A stretch of 36,275 nucleotides of DNA from CAYOHP01 sp964403795 [NCBI: uncultured bacterium] (GTDB lineage: Bacteria > Muiribacteriota > UBA6191 > CAZXTJ01): positions 1 to 36,275 of the forward strand of contig CAYOHP010000059.1 of the NCBI GenBank assembly GCA_964403795.1, written 5' to 3'. Numbering within the stretch: the first letter of the stretch is position 1; every line of letters begins with the position of its first letter. Both the position numbers and the translations under genes were made by a program. This document shows positions 16,149 through 24,825 of this stretch, piece after piece. The notes beneath the pieces are model-generated. The model made no database searches and was not told where the DNA came from. It was given only the letters and a program-made list of their open reading frames with translations.

Positions 16149-17080
16149 GGGACCGCCTCCCGTCCGCCCGGGACCCGCCGATCCGCCGCCAGGAGGGCCT
16201 CCGCGGCCCTCCGACCCACGTCCACGGGGTCGTCTCCCCGCTCCATGTGGTCATGCCAGGGTCCCGAATCGGTTCGTGCCAGGCGCACCCTCAGGGTCAC
16301 GCCCGAGCCCTCGATCACGGCGAGGGCTCCGACCGGGGTGGAGCAGCCGGCGGCCAGGGTCCGCATGAAGGCCCGCTCGGCGCTCGCCACCCGACGCACC
16401 GCGGGATCGTCGAGGGCCGCCACCACCCGCTCGCCCCGGGTCCCGGAAGCCGTCTCCACCCCGAGGATCCCCTGGCAGGGCGCGGGGACCATCCAGGCGG
16501 GATCCAGGGGACGCACCCCGGGACCGATCAGACCCAACCGGAAGAGCCCCGCCCGGGCCAGCACCACGGCATCGAGCTCCCCGGATTCGACCCGGCCCAG
16601 CGGGGTCCCGACGTTGCCCCGGAGCTCGACCATCTCGAGATCCTGCCGCCGGCTCCGGAGGAAGGCCCTGCGCCGGGGCGAGGAGGTCCCGATCCGGCTC
16701 CCCGGCGGGAGCGCCTCGAGCTCCAGCCCTTGCCGGGTGACCAGCACGTCCTCGATCGGTCCCCGCTCCGGGACCGCCGCCAGCACCAGACCCTCGACCG
16801 GGGCCGAAGGCAGGTCCTTCAGGCTGTGGACCGCCAGGTCGCCTTCCCCGGCGAGCAGCAGGCGCTGGAGCTCCTTGGTGAAGACCCCGGTCCCCCCCAT
16901 GGCGGCCAGCGGCGTGGTCCGGTCCCGGTCCCCCTCGGTTCGGACCACCCGGATCTCGGCGGCATGGCCCCTCCCGGCGAGCAGGTCGCGGACCCGGTGG
17001 GCCTGCCAGAGCGCCAGCGCGCTCCCCCGGGTGAGGAGTACCAGGGGCTTCGGGTCGTTGTCGGCGCGGCTGCGGCTCAC
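16145..17080 (-). CDS. hemC: Hydroxymethylbilane synthase (porphobilinogen deaminase)
   Basis: HemC polymerises four porphobilinogen units onto a dipyrromethane cofactor. The protein has 311 residues. LTRGSALALWQA opens the enzyme. The catalytic Asp89 is in DLAVHSLKDLP, the arginine-rich substrate loop is GTSSPRRRAFLR, and the cofactor cysteine is Cys246 in LAAGCSTPVGA. The segment VPAPCQGILGVE is also conserved. The start is GTG (17078-17080), overlapping the hemA stop as GTGA. No catalytic residue is missing. It feeds the HemD half of the fusion protein two genes downstream. Confidence 0.97.
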   Translation of the reverse strand: MSRSRADNDPKPLVLLTRGSALALWQAHRVRDLLAGRGHAAEIRVVRTEGDRDRTTPLAAMGGTGVFTKELQRLLLAGEGDLAVHSLKDLPSAPVEGLVLAAVPERGPIEDVLVTRQGLELEALPPGSRIGTSSPRRRAFLRSRRQDLEMVELRGNVGTPLGRVESGELDAVVLARAGLFRLGLIGPGVRPLDPAWMVPAPCQGILGVETASGTRGERVVAALDDPAVRRVASAERAFMRTLAAGCSTPVGALAVIEGSGVTLRVRLARTDSGPWHDHMERGDDPVDVGRRAAEALLAADRRVPGGREAVP

Positions 17081-18426
17081 GGTCGCGCCACCCCGGACAC
17101 GGAGGGGAGACCGGGATCCTCGGTCGTCTCCTCCTCCTCTTCGCGATCGGCCCCGGTCCTGTCGGTCCCGAGCCGGAAGAGGTCCCGGACCACCGACACG
17201 GTGCGATCCCGCTCCTCGCCAGGCCCCAGGCCGCGCAGGGCGACCACCGGGTGGTGCAGCAGTTTGTCCGCCACCGCTTCCACCGCCCGCTCGCAGGCGG
17301 CCCTCACCGCCGGATCCAGCCCGGAGACCTTGCGGAGCGCCCGGTCCAGCTCGCAGCGGGCCAGCGAGTGGACCCTCGATTTCAGGTCCTCGATCAGGGG
17401 TGCGAGCGGTCGGGAGGCCAGCCAGGTCTCGAACGCCTCGGCCTCGGCTGCGACCAGGGCCTCGCCCTGCTGGGCCGCTTCCCGCCGGGCTTCCCGGCTC
17501 TCGGCGGTGATCGCCTCCAGGTCGTCGAGGTCGTAGAGGAAGACGTTGTCGAGATCATGGACCCCGGGATCCACGTCCCGGGGGATTCCCAGGTCCAGGA
17601 ACAGGAGCGGATGGGCGGCCCGCTCCCGGCGTGCCTCCGCCACCAGGTCCCTGGCGACCACCGGCGAGGTGGCGCCGGTGGCGGCCACCACCAGGTCGAC
17701 CCGGGCCAGCACGCTCCCGAGTTCGGGCAGACCGAAGGCCTCGCCGCCCACTTCCTCGGCCATGGCCACGGCCCGCTCCAGGGTCCGGTTGACGACCAGG
17801 AAACGACGGACCCCGTGCTCGCGCAGGTGGACCATGGCGAGATGGGTCATCTCCCCGACCCCGACCAGGGCCGCCGCCAGGCCGTCGAGTTCGCCGAACA
17901 CCCGGCGCACCAGGCGGATCCCGGCGCTCGCCACCGAGACCGGACTGCGGGCGATGCCGGTCTCGGTCCTCACCCGCTTGCCGATCCGGAGTGCCCGGTG
18001 GAACAGGTGGTTCAGCACCGGACCGGTGCTTCCCTCGGCCGCCGCCTTCTGGAAGGCGTCCCGCACCTGGCCCAGGATCTGGTCCTCGCCGAGCACCTGG
18101 GAGTCCAGGCTGGAGGCCACCCGGAAGAGGTGGCGCGACGCCTCCCTGCCGCGGTGCAGGTAGAGCAGTCCGGCGGCCTCTCCGGCCACCCCCAGGGCCT
18201 CGGCCGCGGCCTCGACCAGCTCGGGATCCTCCGGCGACGAGCCGGCCGGGGAGGCGACGAAGAGTTCGAGCCGGTTGCAGGTGGAGACCAGGACGGCCTC
18301 GATCGGATGGGGTCCGTCGCGCCACTTCGCGATCCGGGCCTCGAGTTCGGGGATCCTCCCGGCGACCCGCTCCCGGACCTCCACAGGGGCCGACCAGTGG
18401 CTCAAGCCGAGGGCGCGGACAAGCAT
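17077..18426 (-). CDS. hemA: Glutamyl-tRNA reductase
   Basis: HemA reduces glutamyl-tRNA to glutamate-1-semialdehyde with NADPH, the first committed step of C5-pathway tetrapyrrole synthesis. The protein has 449 residues. The nucleophile Cys50 lies in VSTCNRLELF. The substrate motif SSLDSQVLGEDQILGQVRDAF, the NADPH-binding VGVGEMTHLA and FLDLGIPRDVDP follow, with the helical dimerisation domain at the C-terminus. A long Glu-rich run near the end (ADREEEEETTED) is unusual. ATG 18424-18426 was chosen because it gives the normal MLVRALGLSHWSAPVEVRE opening. It overlaps the upstream dehydrogenase gene by 25 nt. Confidence 0.97.
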   Translation of the reverse strand: MLVRALGLSHWSAPVEVRERVAGRIPELEARIAKWRDGPHPIEAVLVSTCNRLELFVASPAGSSPEDPELVEAAAEALGVAGEAAGLLYLHRGREASRHLFRVASSLDSQVLGEDQILGQVRDAFQKAAAEGSTGPVLNHLFHRALRIGKRVRTETGIARSPVSVASAGIRLVRRVFGELDGLAAALVGVGEMTHLAMVHLREHGVRRFLVVNRTLERAVAMAEEVGGEAFGLPELGSVLARVDLVVAATGATSPVVARDLVAEARRERAAHPLLFLDLGIPRDVDPGVHDLDNVFLYDLDDLEAITAESREARREAAQQGEALVAAEAEAFETWLASRPLAPLIEDLKSRVHSLARCELDRALRKVSGLDPAVRAACERAVEAVADKLLHHPVVALRGLGPGEERDRTVSVVRDLFRLGTDRTGADREEEEETTEDPGLPSVSGVARP

Positions 18427-19043
18427 CGCTCGGCCTCCTCTCGCACCCGGTCCTCGGCGCCGGCGAGCAGCGCCTCCAAGGCCGGGGGATCCGGGAACCG
18501 CTCCCAGAAGCGAGCCCGGGACGCGGCGTCGAGGCCCCGCCCCTCGAGCTCGGCCCGCAACCGCTCCATCAAGTGGAGCGCCCGGTCCCAACCCTCGTCC
18601 AGGACCTGCTCGAGCCTGGCCCGCAGGCAGCGGGCCAGAGCCGGGCTCCGGCCGCCGGTGGAGACCGTGACCAGGACCTCGCCGCGACGCACCTGGGCCG
18701 GGGTCGAGAACGAGCCGCCACCCTTGCGGTCCGCCCGGCTCACCCAGATCCCGCGCCGCTCCGCCTCTTCCTCCAGGCTCCGGTTCACCTCGGGGACGTC
18801 GGTGGCCAGGTAGACGAGGTGGGCTCCCTGGAGGTCGCCGGGTCCTGCCGCCCGCGGTTCCAGTTCGAGCCTCCCGGCCTCCGCCATGGCGACGATCGCG
18901 TCGGTCGCCCGGGGTGCCACCACCCGGACCCGTGCCCCGGCCTCGAGCAGACCTTCCACCTTGCGCTCCGCGACCCGGCCCCCGCCGACCACCAGCACCG
19001 GACGGTCCGCCAGGTCGAGCACCACCGGATACGGCGCGGTCAT
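18402..19043 (-). CDS. Precorrin-2 dehydrogenase (siroheme synthase N-terminal domain type)
   Basis: The enzyme oxidises precorrin-2 to sirohydrochlorin with NAD; some relatives also insert iron. The protein has 213 residues, comparable to stand-alone SirC/Met8-like enzymes. The Rossmann motif VLVVGGGRVAERKVEGLLEAGARVRVVAP is clear near residue 14. Then come YLATDVPEVNRSLEEEAERRGIWVSRADRKGGGSF and VTVSTGGRSPALARCLRARLE, the conserved siroheme synthase core. ATG 19041-19043 overlaps the CcsA/HemX-like stop as ATGA. The C-terminus overlaps hemA by 25 nt. With the cobA part of the fusion downstream, it gives the methylation and oxidation steps to sirohydrochlorin; the ferrochelatase would have to be elsewhere or in this protein. 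Confidence 0.93.
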   Translation of the reverse strand: MTAPYPVVLDLADRPVLVVGGGRVAERKVEGLLEAGARVRVVAPRATDAIVAMAEAGRLELEPRAAGPGDLQGAHLVYLATDVPEVNRSLEEEAERRGIWVSRADRKGGGSFSTPAQVRRGEVLVTVSTGGRSPALARCLRARLEQVLDEGWDRALHLMERLRAELEGRGLDAASRARFWERFPDPPALEALLAGAEDRVREEAERCLSAPSA

Positions 19044-19855
19044 GAGGATCTCCCGGCCGCCTGCATGAGGACGAAGGCCAGGAACGCCACCAGGCCCCCG
19101 ACGACCGCCAGCACCGCGATGCGCTCCCCGTGCCAGCCCCGCCGGACCCTGCCGGCCATGACCACGGCGTAATAGACCCAGACGCCGAGCGAGAGCAGGG
19201 CCTTGGCACCCTTGGCCGAGGTGAGCCAGCCCTTGGTCACCACGTGGTAGACGGCCAGCCCGGTCGAGACGCTGAGCGCCAGGAAGCCGGCTCCCAGGCA
19301 AGCCACGGTGGCCCGTTCCAAGGAGACCAGCGGCGGCATCACGTCGCTCCAGAAGCCGAGCCGACGCTCCTTCAAGGCCCGGACCCGGATCAGCAGCATC
19401 CCGCCGAGCGAGGCGCCCACCGCGAAGCATGCGTAGGCGACCATCACCGCCACCAGGTGGAGCTGGATGGCGAAGCCGTCGAGGCGACTGCCGAAGGGAG
19501 CGAAGTCGGGGTCGACCCCGAGGGCGGCGAGCGAGATCACGAAGGGTACCGCAACCAGGAGCCCCAGCGACTGCCTCAGCTCGAAGCGCAGCGCCAGGAC
19601 ATAGCCCACCACCACTCCGCACAGCGAGAACCCGCTGGTGATCGAGAGCGGAGTGGTGAAGAGCGGGAAGCCGTGGACCGAGAGCTCCCCGCAGAGGCTG
19701 GCCACATGGAGGGCGACGCCGGCGACCAGGACCCCCGAGGCCACCCGGGCCAGCCCGGCGGCCTGGCGGGCGAAGGCCACCGCCGCGAACACGAGCGCCA
19801 GGCTGTAGATCCCGGTCGCGGAACGGAACAACAGGAGCGGTACCGACCCCGGCAT
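19040..19855 (-). CDS. CcsA/HemX-family integral membrane protein
   Basis: The protein has 271 residues and about eight hydrophobic segments. Examples are ATGIYSLALVFAAVAFA, LGLLVAVPFVISLAALG and LHLVAVMVAYACFAVGASLGGMLL. It fits the cytochrome c assembly/HemX family (PF01578). Members such as HemX precede hemA in many bacteria and affect GluTR levels; CcsA proteins move heme for cytochrome c synthesis. The tryptophan-rich WWD segment of true CcsA is not evident, so HemX-like is the more cautious reading. GGAGGAGG lies 6 nt before the ATG, and a candidate -10 element precedes it. It is the first gene of the tetrapyrrole cluster. Confidence 0.88.
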   Translation of the reverse strand: MPGSVPLLLFRSATGIYSLALVFAAVAFARQAAGLARVASGVLVAGVALHVASLCGELSVHGFPLFTTPLSITSGFSLCGVVVGYVLALRFELRQSLGLLVAVPFVISLAALGVDPDFAPFGSRLDGFAIQLHLVAVMVAYACFAVGASLGGMLLIRVRALKERRLGFWSDVMPPLVSLERATVACLGAGFLALSVSTGLAVYHVVTKGWLTSAKGAKALLSLGVWVYYAVVMAGRVRRGWHGERIAVLAVVGGLVAFLAFVLMQAAGRSS

Positions 19856-19879
19856 GGGGAGCCTCCTCCCGGGCCCCGG

Positions 19880-19885
19880 AATCTA
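19880..19885 (-). promoter_or_regulatory. Candidate -10 element of the tetrapyrrole cluster
   Basis: Leftward, TAGATT preceded by GGTG would start RNA near 19874, leaving a leader of about 19 nt with a strong GGAGGAGG Shine-Dalgarno. No clear -35 is visible. This is the only candidate I see in the 132-nt gap (19856-19987) that also serves the divergent gene at 19988. Confidence 0.3.
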
Positions 19886-19987
19886 CACCACGGCCGACGG
19901 GACCGGCACCCGGAGCCCGGTGACTTGTGCGATCGGCGTCGGAAGCGCCCGGAGCCCTTCGAGGGCCCCCCGGGGGCAACGATAGGC

Positions 19988-21124
19988 ATGGGGGAGAGCC
20001 CGCCCTTGCCGAAAACCCCATCCCGCACCTTGGCTCTGCTGTGCCTGGCCCTGATGGTCGGGAGTCCGGCGCGCCCCGATGCCGCCACCCGCGGCCGCAT
20101 GATGGCCGGAGGGGTCTCCCCGGAAGGCGTGCCCTGGCTGTCGCGGCCCCTGAGCGACCGCTTCGACGCCCTGGACTTCCCCAAGGAAGCCATCGATCAC
20201 TTCATGACCTGGGAGGGCGGACCCCAGCTCGAAGTCCCCGACCACCTCGAGGAGCACTTCACGGCCCTCCAGTTCGACGAACTCAAGGAGCACTACTTCC
20301 GCCCCAAGGGCGACGAGAAGAAGCAGCCGGGTGCCGCCTACGGCCACAGCCTGGGTGGGGTGACCGGCCTGATCACGCTCCCCGACAGCTACGTCCTCCC
20401 GCACCGGGCCTGGTCGGTGGGCTTCAACTACCAGAACTACGAACACGGCGCCAGCCACTGGCCGAACCTGTACCGGGCCTTGGAGACCGACGTCGCCAAG
20501 TTCTACGTGAACCGGGGCTTCCGGCAGAACTACGAGGCCGGCCTGATCCTCCACCTGCAGGATTCCAACATCACCTACCAGACCCAGGGCGCCAACCCGA
20601 TCCCGCCCAACTTCAACGACGACCTGATCCTGGGAGGCGTCGCCTTCAAGGCCGCCATCCCGATGTACGACATGCTGATGGCCGCCGGCTTCTCGGTGGA
20701 GATCTTCGACGACCAGCACCGCAACCTGATGGACCTCCGGGACTACGAGAACATGGCGAGCGCCTTCCTCACCATGTCCAACGGCGGCCGCCGCTGGGAC
20801 GGCACGGTGGGGATCAAGTACGTGAAGTACGGCTTCGGCCGCAGGCCCCCGGTGGGCGCCAACACCAACCAGATCGGGTTCTCGCCGCCCACCGACTGGA
20901 CCCAGATCGGGATCGGCTTCGAGTACGGTCGGTGGGCCGGGTTCTCGCTGATCGCGGAGGCCACCAAGCGCCACACCGTCGACTTCATCGGGATCGGCGA
21001 GGCCGAGGTCAACGTCGGCGCCCAGTACAAGGCGGGCGACATCCTCGGCCGGGCCTACCTGATGCGGATCAACCAGGACGACACCGACCACATCGGCTTC
21101 AGCCTGTCGCTCCGCTTCGACTAG
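19988..21124 (+). CDS. Exported protein of unknown family, candidate outer-membrane beta-barrel
   Basis: The protein has 378 residues. The N-terminus carries a signal-like segment (SRTLALLCLALMVGS then SPARPDAA). Residues about 110-378 are rich in Gly, Asn, Tyr, Phe and alternating polar/hydrophobic strands. Examples are WSVGFNYQNYEHG, AKFYVNRGFRQNYEAGLILHLQ, WTQIGIGFEYGRWAGFSLIAEAT and VNVGAQYKAGDILGRAYLMRI. It ends IGFSLSLRFD. Such strand patterning with an aromatic near the C-terminus suggests a transmembrane barrel, though the last residue is Asp rather than Phe. I do not recognise the family. The ATG at 19988-19990 has no Shine-Dalgarno. It is divergent from the tetrapyrrole cluster and is followed by tandem hairpin repeats. 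Confidence 0.7.
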   Translation: MGESPPLPKTPSRTLALLCLALMVGSPARPDAATRGRMMAGGVSPEGVPWLSRPLSDRFDALDFPKEAIDHFMTWEGGPQLEVPDHLEEHFTALQFDELKEHYFRPKGDEKKQPGAAYGHSLGGVTGLITLPDSYVLPHRAWSVGFNYQNYEHGASHWPNLYRALETDVAKFYVNRGFRQNYEAGLILHLQDSNITYQTQGANPIPPNFNDDLILGGVAFKAAIPMYDMLMAAGFSVEIFDDQHRNLMDLRDYENMASAFLTMSNGGRRWDGTVGIKYVKYGFGRRPPVGANTNQIGFSPPTDWTQIGIGFEYGRWAGFSLIAEATKRHTVDFIGIGEAEVNVGAQYKAGDILGRAYLMRINQDDTDHIGFSLSLRFD

Positions 21125-21128
21125 TCGG

Positions 21129-21211
21129 TTTGCAGCTCGCCCCGAGGGGCTCGCTCGCGGGTGGGCTACGCCTGCGCTGCTCCCCCCGGCGAAGCCGGGG
21201 GCGCTCCGGCT
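21129..21211 (+). repeat. Double-hairpin intergenic repeat, copy 1
   Basis: This 83-nt unit holds a GCCCC/GGGGC stem in its first third. Near its end is CCCCCGGC-GAA-GCCGGGGG (21183-21201), an 8-bp stem whose tip reads GCGAAGC, a motif known to form a very stable DNA mini-hairpin. It starts 4 nt after the stop of the gene at 19988. Copy 2 follows after a 13-nt spacer. Confidence 0.9.
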
Positions 21212-21224
21212 GCACCCGACTCGA

Positions 21225-21306
21225 TTTGCAGCTCGCCCCGAGGGGCTCGCTCGCGGTGGGCTACGCCTGCGCTGCTCCCCCCGGCGAAGCCGGGGGCGCT
21301 CCGGCT
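21225..21306 (+). repeat. Double-hairpin intergenic repeat, copy 2
   Basis: It is identical to copy 1 except for one G fewer in a run of three, so the two form a recent tandem duplication with a 96-nt period. It lies between convergent genes, ending 40 nt before the stop of the hypothetical gene at 21347. Confidence 0.9.
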
Positions 21307-21346
21307 TCGTCCGAGCTCTCGGACCGCTCGGCCGTGGACCCCCCGC

Positions 21347-22411
21347 TCACTCCGGTCCGTACCACCGGCTGCGGAGCCCGAGATAGGCGGCCCAGCCCGC
21401 CTCCAGGGCCTCCCGATCCGACCCGAGCCGGTGAACCGGGAACTTCGCCTCCAGGTCCCCCAGCTCCTTGCGGCGGAGCGCTTCCCGGGCGACCAGCACC
21501 GGGTCCCCGGCGAACCGAACGCCCTCCCCCGACGGGACCGGGAAGGCTTCCGGGGCCCGGATCCGGGCCGGCAGCGCGGGTCTGGGGCGAGGATCGAGGC
21601 TGTCCTCGACCGGGAAATCCCTCCGCTCGCGAGGTCCGAAGCCCGGCTCGAGGGGGGAGGAGACCATGGCCTGCAAGCCGAACCAGGCCTCGTCGAATCG
21701 CGCCTGCGCCTGGAAATCGAGGGGCGCGGCGACCGACTGCAGTTCCTTCAAGGCCGAGTGGACGCCGCGGCGAAGCCCCGCCAGGGCCACCACCATGCGC
21801 GACACGATCCGTTCCGAGATCCCGAGGAAGGCGGTCGCGCGCTCCGGAGCCGGGAGTTCCCGGGTACCGCCCCATCGACTCCAGGGCGGGCGAGGGTAGG
21901 CATCGAGGGCCCTCCGGACCTCGGGGGAGAAGTGCCGGAGGTAGCTCGAGAGAGCCTCCTCGGCCTCCTCCAGTGCACGCCCCGGCCCCGGGGCTGCATC
22001 CGAGCTCGCAGCCGCCCCTGGAGCCGGTCCCGTTGCCGGCCCCGGACCGGGGACTCCGGCCTCCCCCTTCCGGCCTTCCCCGCTCCCCGCCCCCAGCCGC
22101 GATCGGGTCGCCAGGACCGCCTCCAGCAACTCGAGCTCCCGGGCAGCCTCGGAGCGGATCCAACCGATGCGGCGCCCGAGTTCTTCCCGGGCCGCAGGCC
22201 ATGCCCGGGGAAGCACCTGGGGGAGCCGCTCGGCCAGGACCGAGAGGTTGTAGTCCCAGCCGACGGTTCGGCTGCGGTACTCCCGGCAGCGGTCCTCCAG
22301 GGAGCCGGCGGAGGCAGTGCCGAGGCCGATCCCCAAGGCCAGCCAGACCAGGATCCAGAGGGACCTGGGGCAGGGGCCTGGGAACCGGGGAGCCGGGAGC
22401 GGATCGCCCAT
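21347..22411 (-). CDS. Hypothetical exported protein
   Basis: The protein has 354 residues. Residues about 17-35 (LWILVWLALGIGLGTASA) look like a signal peptide or anchor. The remainder is mainly helical, with Arg/Glu/Ala-rich stretches (for example RCREYRSRTVGWDYNLSVL and EEAEEALSSYLRHFSPEVRR). A Gly/Pro/Ala linker of about 40 residues lies in the middle. I recognise no domain or catalytic motif. It follows the TolB-like gene by 33 nt on the same strand and is probably co-transcribed with it, so a shared envelope role is plausible. The 3' end faces the tandem repeats. Confidence 0.7.
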   Translation of the reverse strand: MGDPLPAPRFPGPCPRSLWILVWLALGIGLGTASAGSLEDRCREYRSRTVGWDYNLSVLAERLPQVLPRAWPAAREELGRRIGWIRSEAARELELLEAVLATRSRLGAGSGEGRKGEAGVPGPGPATGPAPGAAASSDAAPGPGRALEEAEEALSSYLRHFSPEVRRALDAYPRPPWSRWGGTRELPAPERATAFLGISERIVSRMVVALAGLRRGVHSALKELQSVAAPLDFQAQARFDEAWFGLQAMVSSPLEPGFGPRERRDFPVEDSLDPRPRPALPARIRAPEAFPVPSGEGVRFAGDPVLVAREALRRKELGDLEAKFPVHRLGSDREALEAGWAAYLGLRSRWYGPE

Positions 22412-22444
22412 GGCTCCATCGAACCACGGTTCCCCGACGGGGTC

Positions 22445-24808
22445 CTACCCGCCTGCCACGGCCCGCGGCACGGCCGCCGTCTGGACCCTTCCCATGCGCC
22501 CGAGTTCGGACCCGAACTCCTCGAGCAGCCGGTCCACCGCAGCCCGCTCGTGGCGGCTCATGGCGGCGGTGCGTTGCCGGGCGGAGTCGACCATCAGGGC
22601 CGCCCGATACCGGGTGAGCGTTCCCGATCCGTCGAGACCCGCGGCCAGGGCGGGATCGACGTAGCCCTTCCCCTTGAGGCCCCGGAGCACGGCCGGGACC
22701 CAGCGGGGAACCCGGTCGGCGTCGGGCTCGCCCTCGGTCTCGTGGAGGCGCGCCATGGGATCCCCGGAGCGCTCCCCGCCCCGGCTGGGGAGGTGGCGGG
22801 CGAGGATCGCATCGGCGCCCTGCGACGAGGCGGACCGGGGCGTGGCGAAGCGCAGCGGCTTGGCGAGCTCCACCGGGTGGCCTTCCCGATCGGCGAGGCC
22901 GGCCGGGAGGTGGAGCACCAGCTCGGTCCCGGGAGGCAAGCGCGAGTGCGGCTGGAACAGGAGCAGCGTCCCGCTCTCGTCCAGGATGTGCGAGCCCTTG
23001 TGCGGGATGCCGCCGCCTTCCAGGACCAGCTCCCCCGATCCCAGGGTGGCGGGATCGACGGGACGGTTGAAGCGCAGGGTGATCGGACTCTCCAGTCCCA
23101 GCTCGCCCCTCGGCTCCACCTCGACCACCGTCAGCGGGGAGCCGTGGGCCACCCGGAAGCCCCATTCGGTTCGCCCGGTCAGGGTCCGTCCCGCCGGATC
23201 CCGGATGGTCCGGGACAGCTCGGCGCGGTACCCGACGCCGGGACGCAGGGCCTGGTAGGGCACCAGCACCAGGGTGCTGTCCCCCTCGACCATGCGGAGT
23301 TCGCCGGCCACCGGATTTCCCTCCTCATCCTTGAGTACCAGGGCCTTGGCATCCACCGAGGAAGGATCGAAGGGGCCGACGAAGCGGGCCGCCACCTTGG
23401 TGTCGGGGCGGATCCCCTCCCGGTCCGGCCGGGGCAGGACGCCCTTGACCCGGAACTGGTCGTAGCTGGCCACGGTCGCCACCACCACCTCGGTCCCGGG
23501 CCCGGTGTCATCCCGCGAGAAGGTCCATTTGAAGCCGGAGAAGGGGCTCCCCGAGCGCCCGGCCAGCTTCCCGGGGAGCAGCTCGACCCGGTACTTCCCG
23601 CCCGGGGCCAGGGGCTCCCTGGGCTGGAGTTCGAGCCGCTGCAGGGCCGGGTTGTAGAGCGCCTCGACCGCCACCTCCCCTCGACCCGCGGCAGCCATGC
23701 GGACGGCCTGGCTCCAGGTCCCGATCGGGACCACGTCCTCCGAGAAGGCGGCGAACACGTTGGCCTCGGGACCCACGCCCCCCGGCACCGATTGAGGGTG
23801 GAAGGCCATGACGCGCACCTCGGACCCCAACCCGGTGGCCGGGACCGGGTCCGGCGTCCCGACCCGGCTGGGTTCGGCACCCGCCTGCGCCCCGACCGGC
23901 GCCGTCTTGGTCCCTCCAGGGAGTTCCGTCTTCTCGAGGGAGGCCCGTCCCCGCGCTTCGGAGGTGAAGACCAGGGTCCTCCCCTCCCCGCTGACCGACG
24001 GGAAGCTGGCCCTGGGCGAAGCGGTGGGGACCCGATCGAGCCCGCCTCCGGTCCAGTCCACCCGCCACAGCCCGGTGGTGCCGCTGCGGTCGGAGTCGAA
24101 GACCAGGCCCGACCCGTCGGGCAAGGCGAAGGGATGGGCGTCGGCGGCGCTGCCCCGGGTCAAGGGGTAGGCCGAGCCTCCCGAGACGTCGCGTGCCCAC
24201 AGGTGCCAGCCCCCGCCCCGACCGCTGACGAAGGCGACCTTCCGTCCGTCCGGCGAGAGGGCCGGGTGGAAATCCGGGGTCGGGTCCACGGTGAGCCGCA
24301 CCGGATCCCCTCCCGGCAAGGATTGGATCCAGATGTCGTAGGAACCCTCCCGATCGGAATCGAAGGCCAGGGTGGCGCCGTCGGCCGAGAGCGAGGGATG
24401 GAGGTCATGGCCGGGCCCATAGGTCACCTGGCGCGGCTCTCCTCCGGCCACCGGGACGACGAAGATCTTCTCGGTCCCGGGCTTGCTCCAGTGGAAGTAG
24501 AGAGCGGCCGAGTCCCGGGTGAAGCAAGGGCCACCGGCATCGAAACCGGGAGGGACCAGGGTGCGGGGTACCCCTCCGGCGGCGGGCACCAACTCGATGG
24601 AGGCCTTCCCGTCGGCTCCCCTGGTCTCGTAGGCGATCAGGGTCCCGTCGGGGGAGAGCCTCCCGGAACGCAGCCCCCGGGTCGGTTCGACCAGGGTGTC
24701 GGGAGCCAGCGACCGCGCCAGGGTCCAGCCGTCCTCGACCTCGGCGACGCTCCGGGGTACGAGCGCGAGCGTCAGGAGCAGGCAGAATGGGGACTTCCGG
24801 GACGCCAT
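22445..24808 (-). CDS. Exported TolB-like beta-propeller protein with Big_5 domains and C-terminal SLH-like segment
   Basis: The protein has 787 residues. A signal peptide (SPFCLLLTLALVPRSVAE) is followed by WD40-like PD40 repeats up to about residue 320. These have repeated SPDG, DSDREGSYDIWI, SPDGRKVAFVSG and FDSDRSGTTGLWRV motifs, as in TolB. Next come two or three SbsA/Big_5-like Ig domains: VFAAFSEDVVP...LAPGGKYRVEL, DTKVAARFVGPFDPSSVDAK and ITLRFNRPVDPATLGSGEL. The last 90 residues resemble the degenerate SLH segment of Gram-negative surface proteins, with LTRYRAALMVDSARQ and VDRLLEEFGSELGRMG. ATG 24806-24808 has GGGAGG 4 nt upstream. A sensor or scaffold at the cell surface is likely; the substrate is unknown. 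Confidence 0.85.
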   Translation of the reverse strand: MASRKSPFCLLLTLALVPRSVAEVEDGWTLARSLAPDTLVEPTRGLRSGRLSPDGTLIAYETRGADGKASIELVPAAGGVPRTLVPPGFDAGGPCFTRDSAALYFHWSKPGTEKIFVVPVAGGEPRQVTYGPGHDLHPSLSADGATLAFDSDREGSYDIWIQSLPGGDPVRLTVDPTPDFHPALSPDGRKVAFVSGRGGGWHLWARDVSGGSAYPLTRGSAADAHPFALPDGSGLVFDSDRSGTTGLWRVDWTGGGLDRVPTASPRASFPSVSGEGRTLVFTSEARGRASLEKTELPGGTKTAPVGAQAGAEPSRVGTPDPVPATGLGSEVRVMAFHPQSVPGGVGPEANVFAAFSEDVVPIGTWSQAVRMAAAGRGEVAVEALYNPALQRLELQPREPLAPGGKYRVELLPGKLAGRSGSPFSGFKWTFSRDDTGPGTEVVVATVASYDQFRVKGVLPRPDREGIRPDTKVAARFVGPFDPSSVDAKALVLKDEEGNPVAGELRMVEGDSTLVLVPYQALRPGVGYRAELSRTIRDPAGRTLTGRTEWGFRVAHGSPLTVVEVEPRGELGLESPITLRFNRPVDPATLGSGELVLEGGGIPHKGSHILDESGTLLLFQPHSRLPPGTELVLHLPAGLADREGHPVELAKPLRFATPRSASSQGADAILARHLPSRGGERSGDPMARLHETEGEPDADRVPRWVPAVLRGLKGKGYVDPALAAGLDGSGTLTRYRAALMVDSARQRTAAMSRHERAAVDRLLEEFGSELGRMGRVQTAAVPRAVAGG

Positions 24809-24825
24809 CGATCCTCCCGAGGGCA

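Noticed and set aside
21129-21306. CRISPR-like array
   Set aside because: There are only two tandem units with a 13-nt spacer, and diverged copies occur elsewhere; no cas gene is near. It is a hairpin repeat instead.
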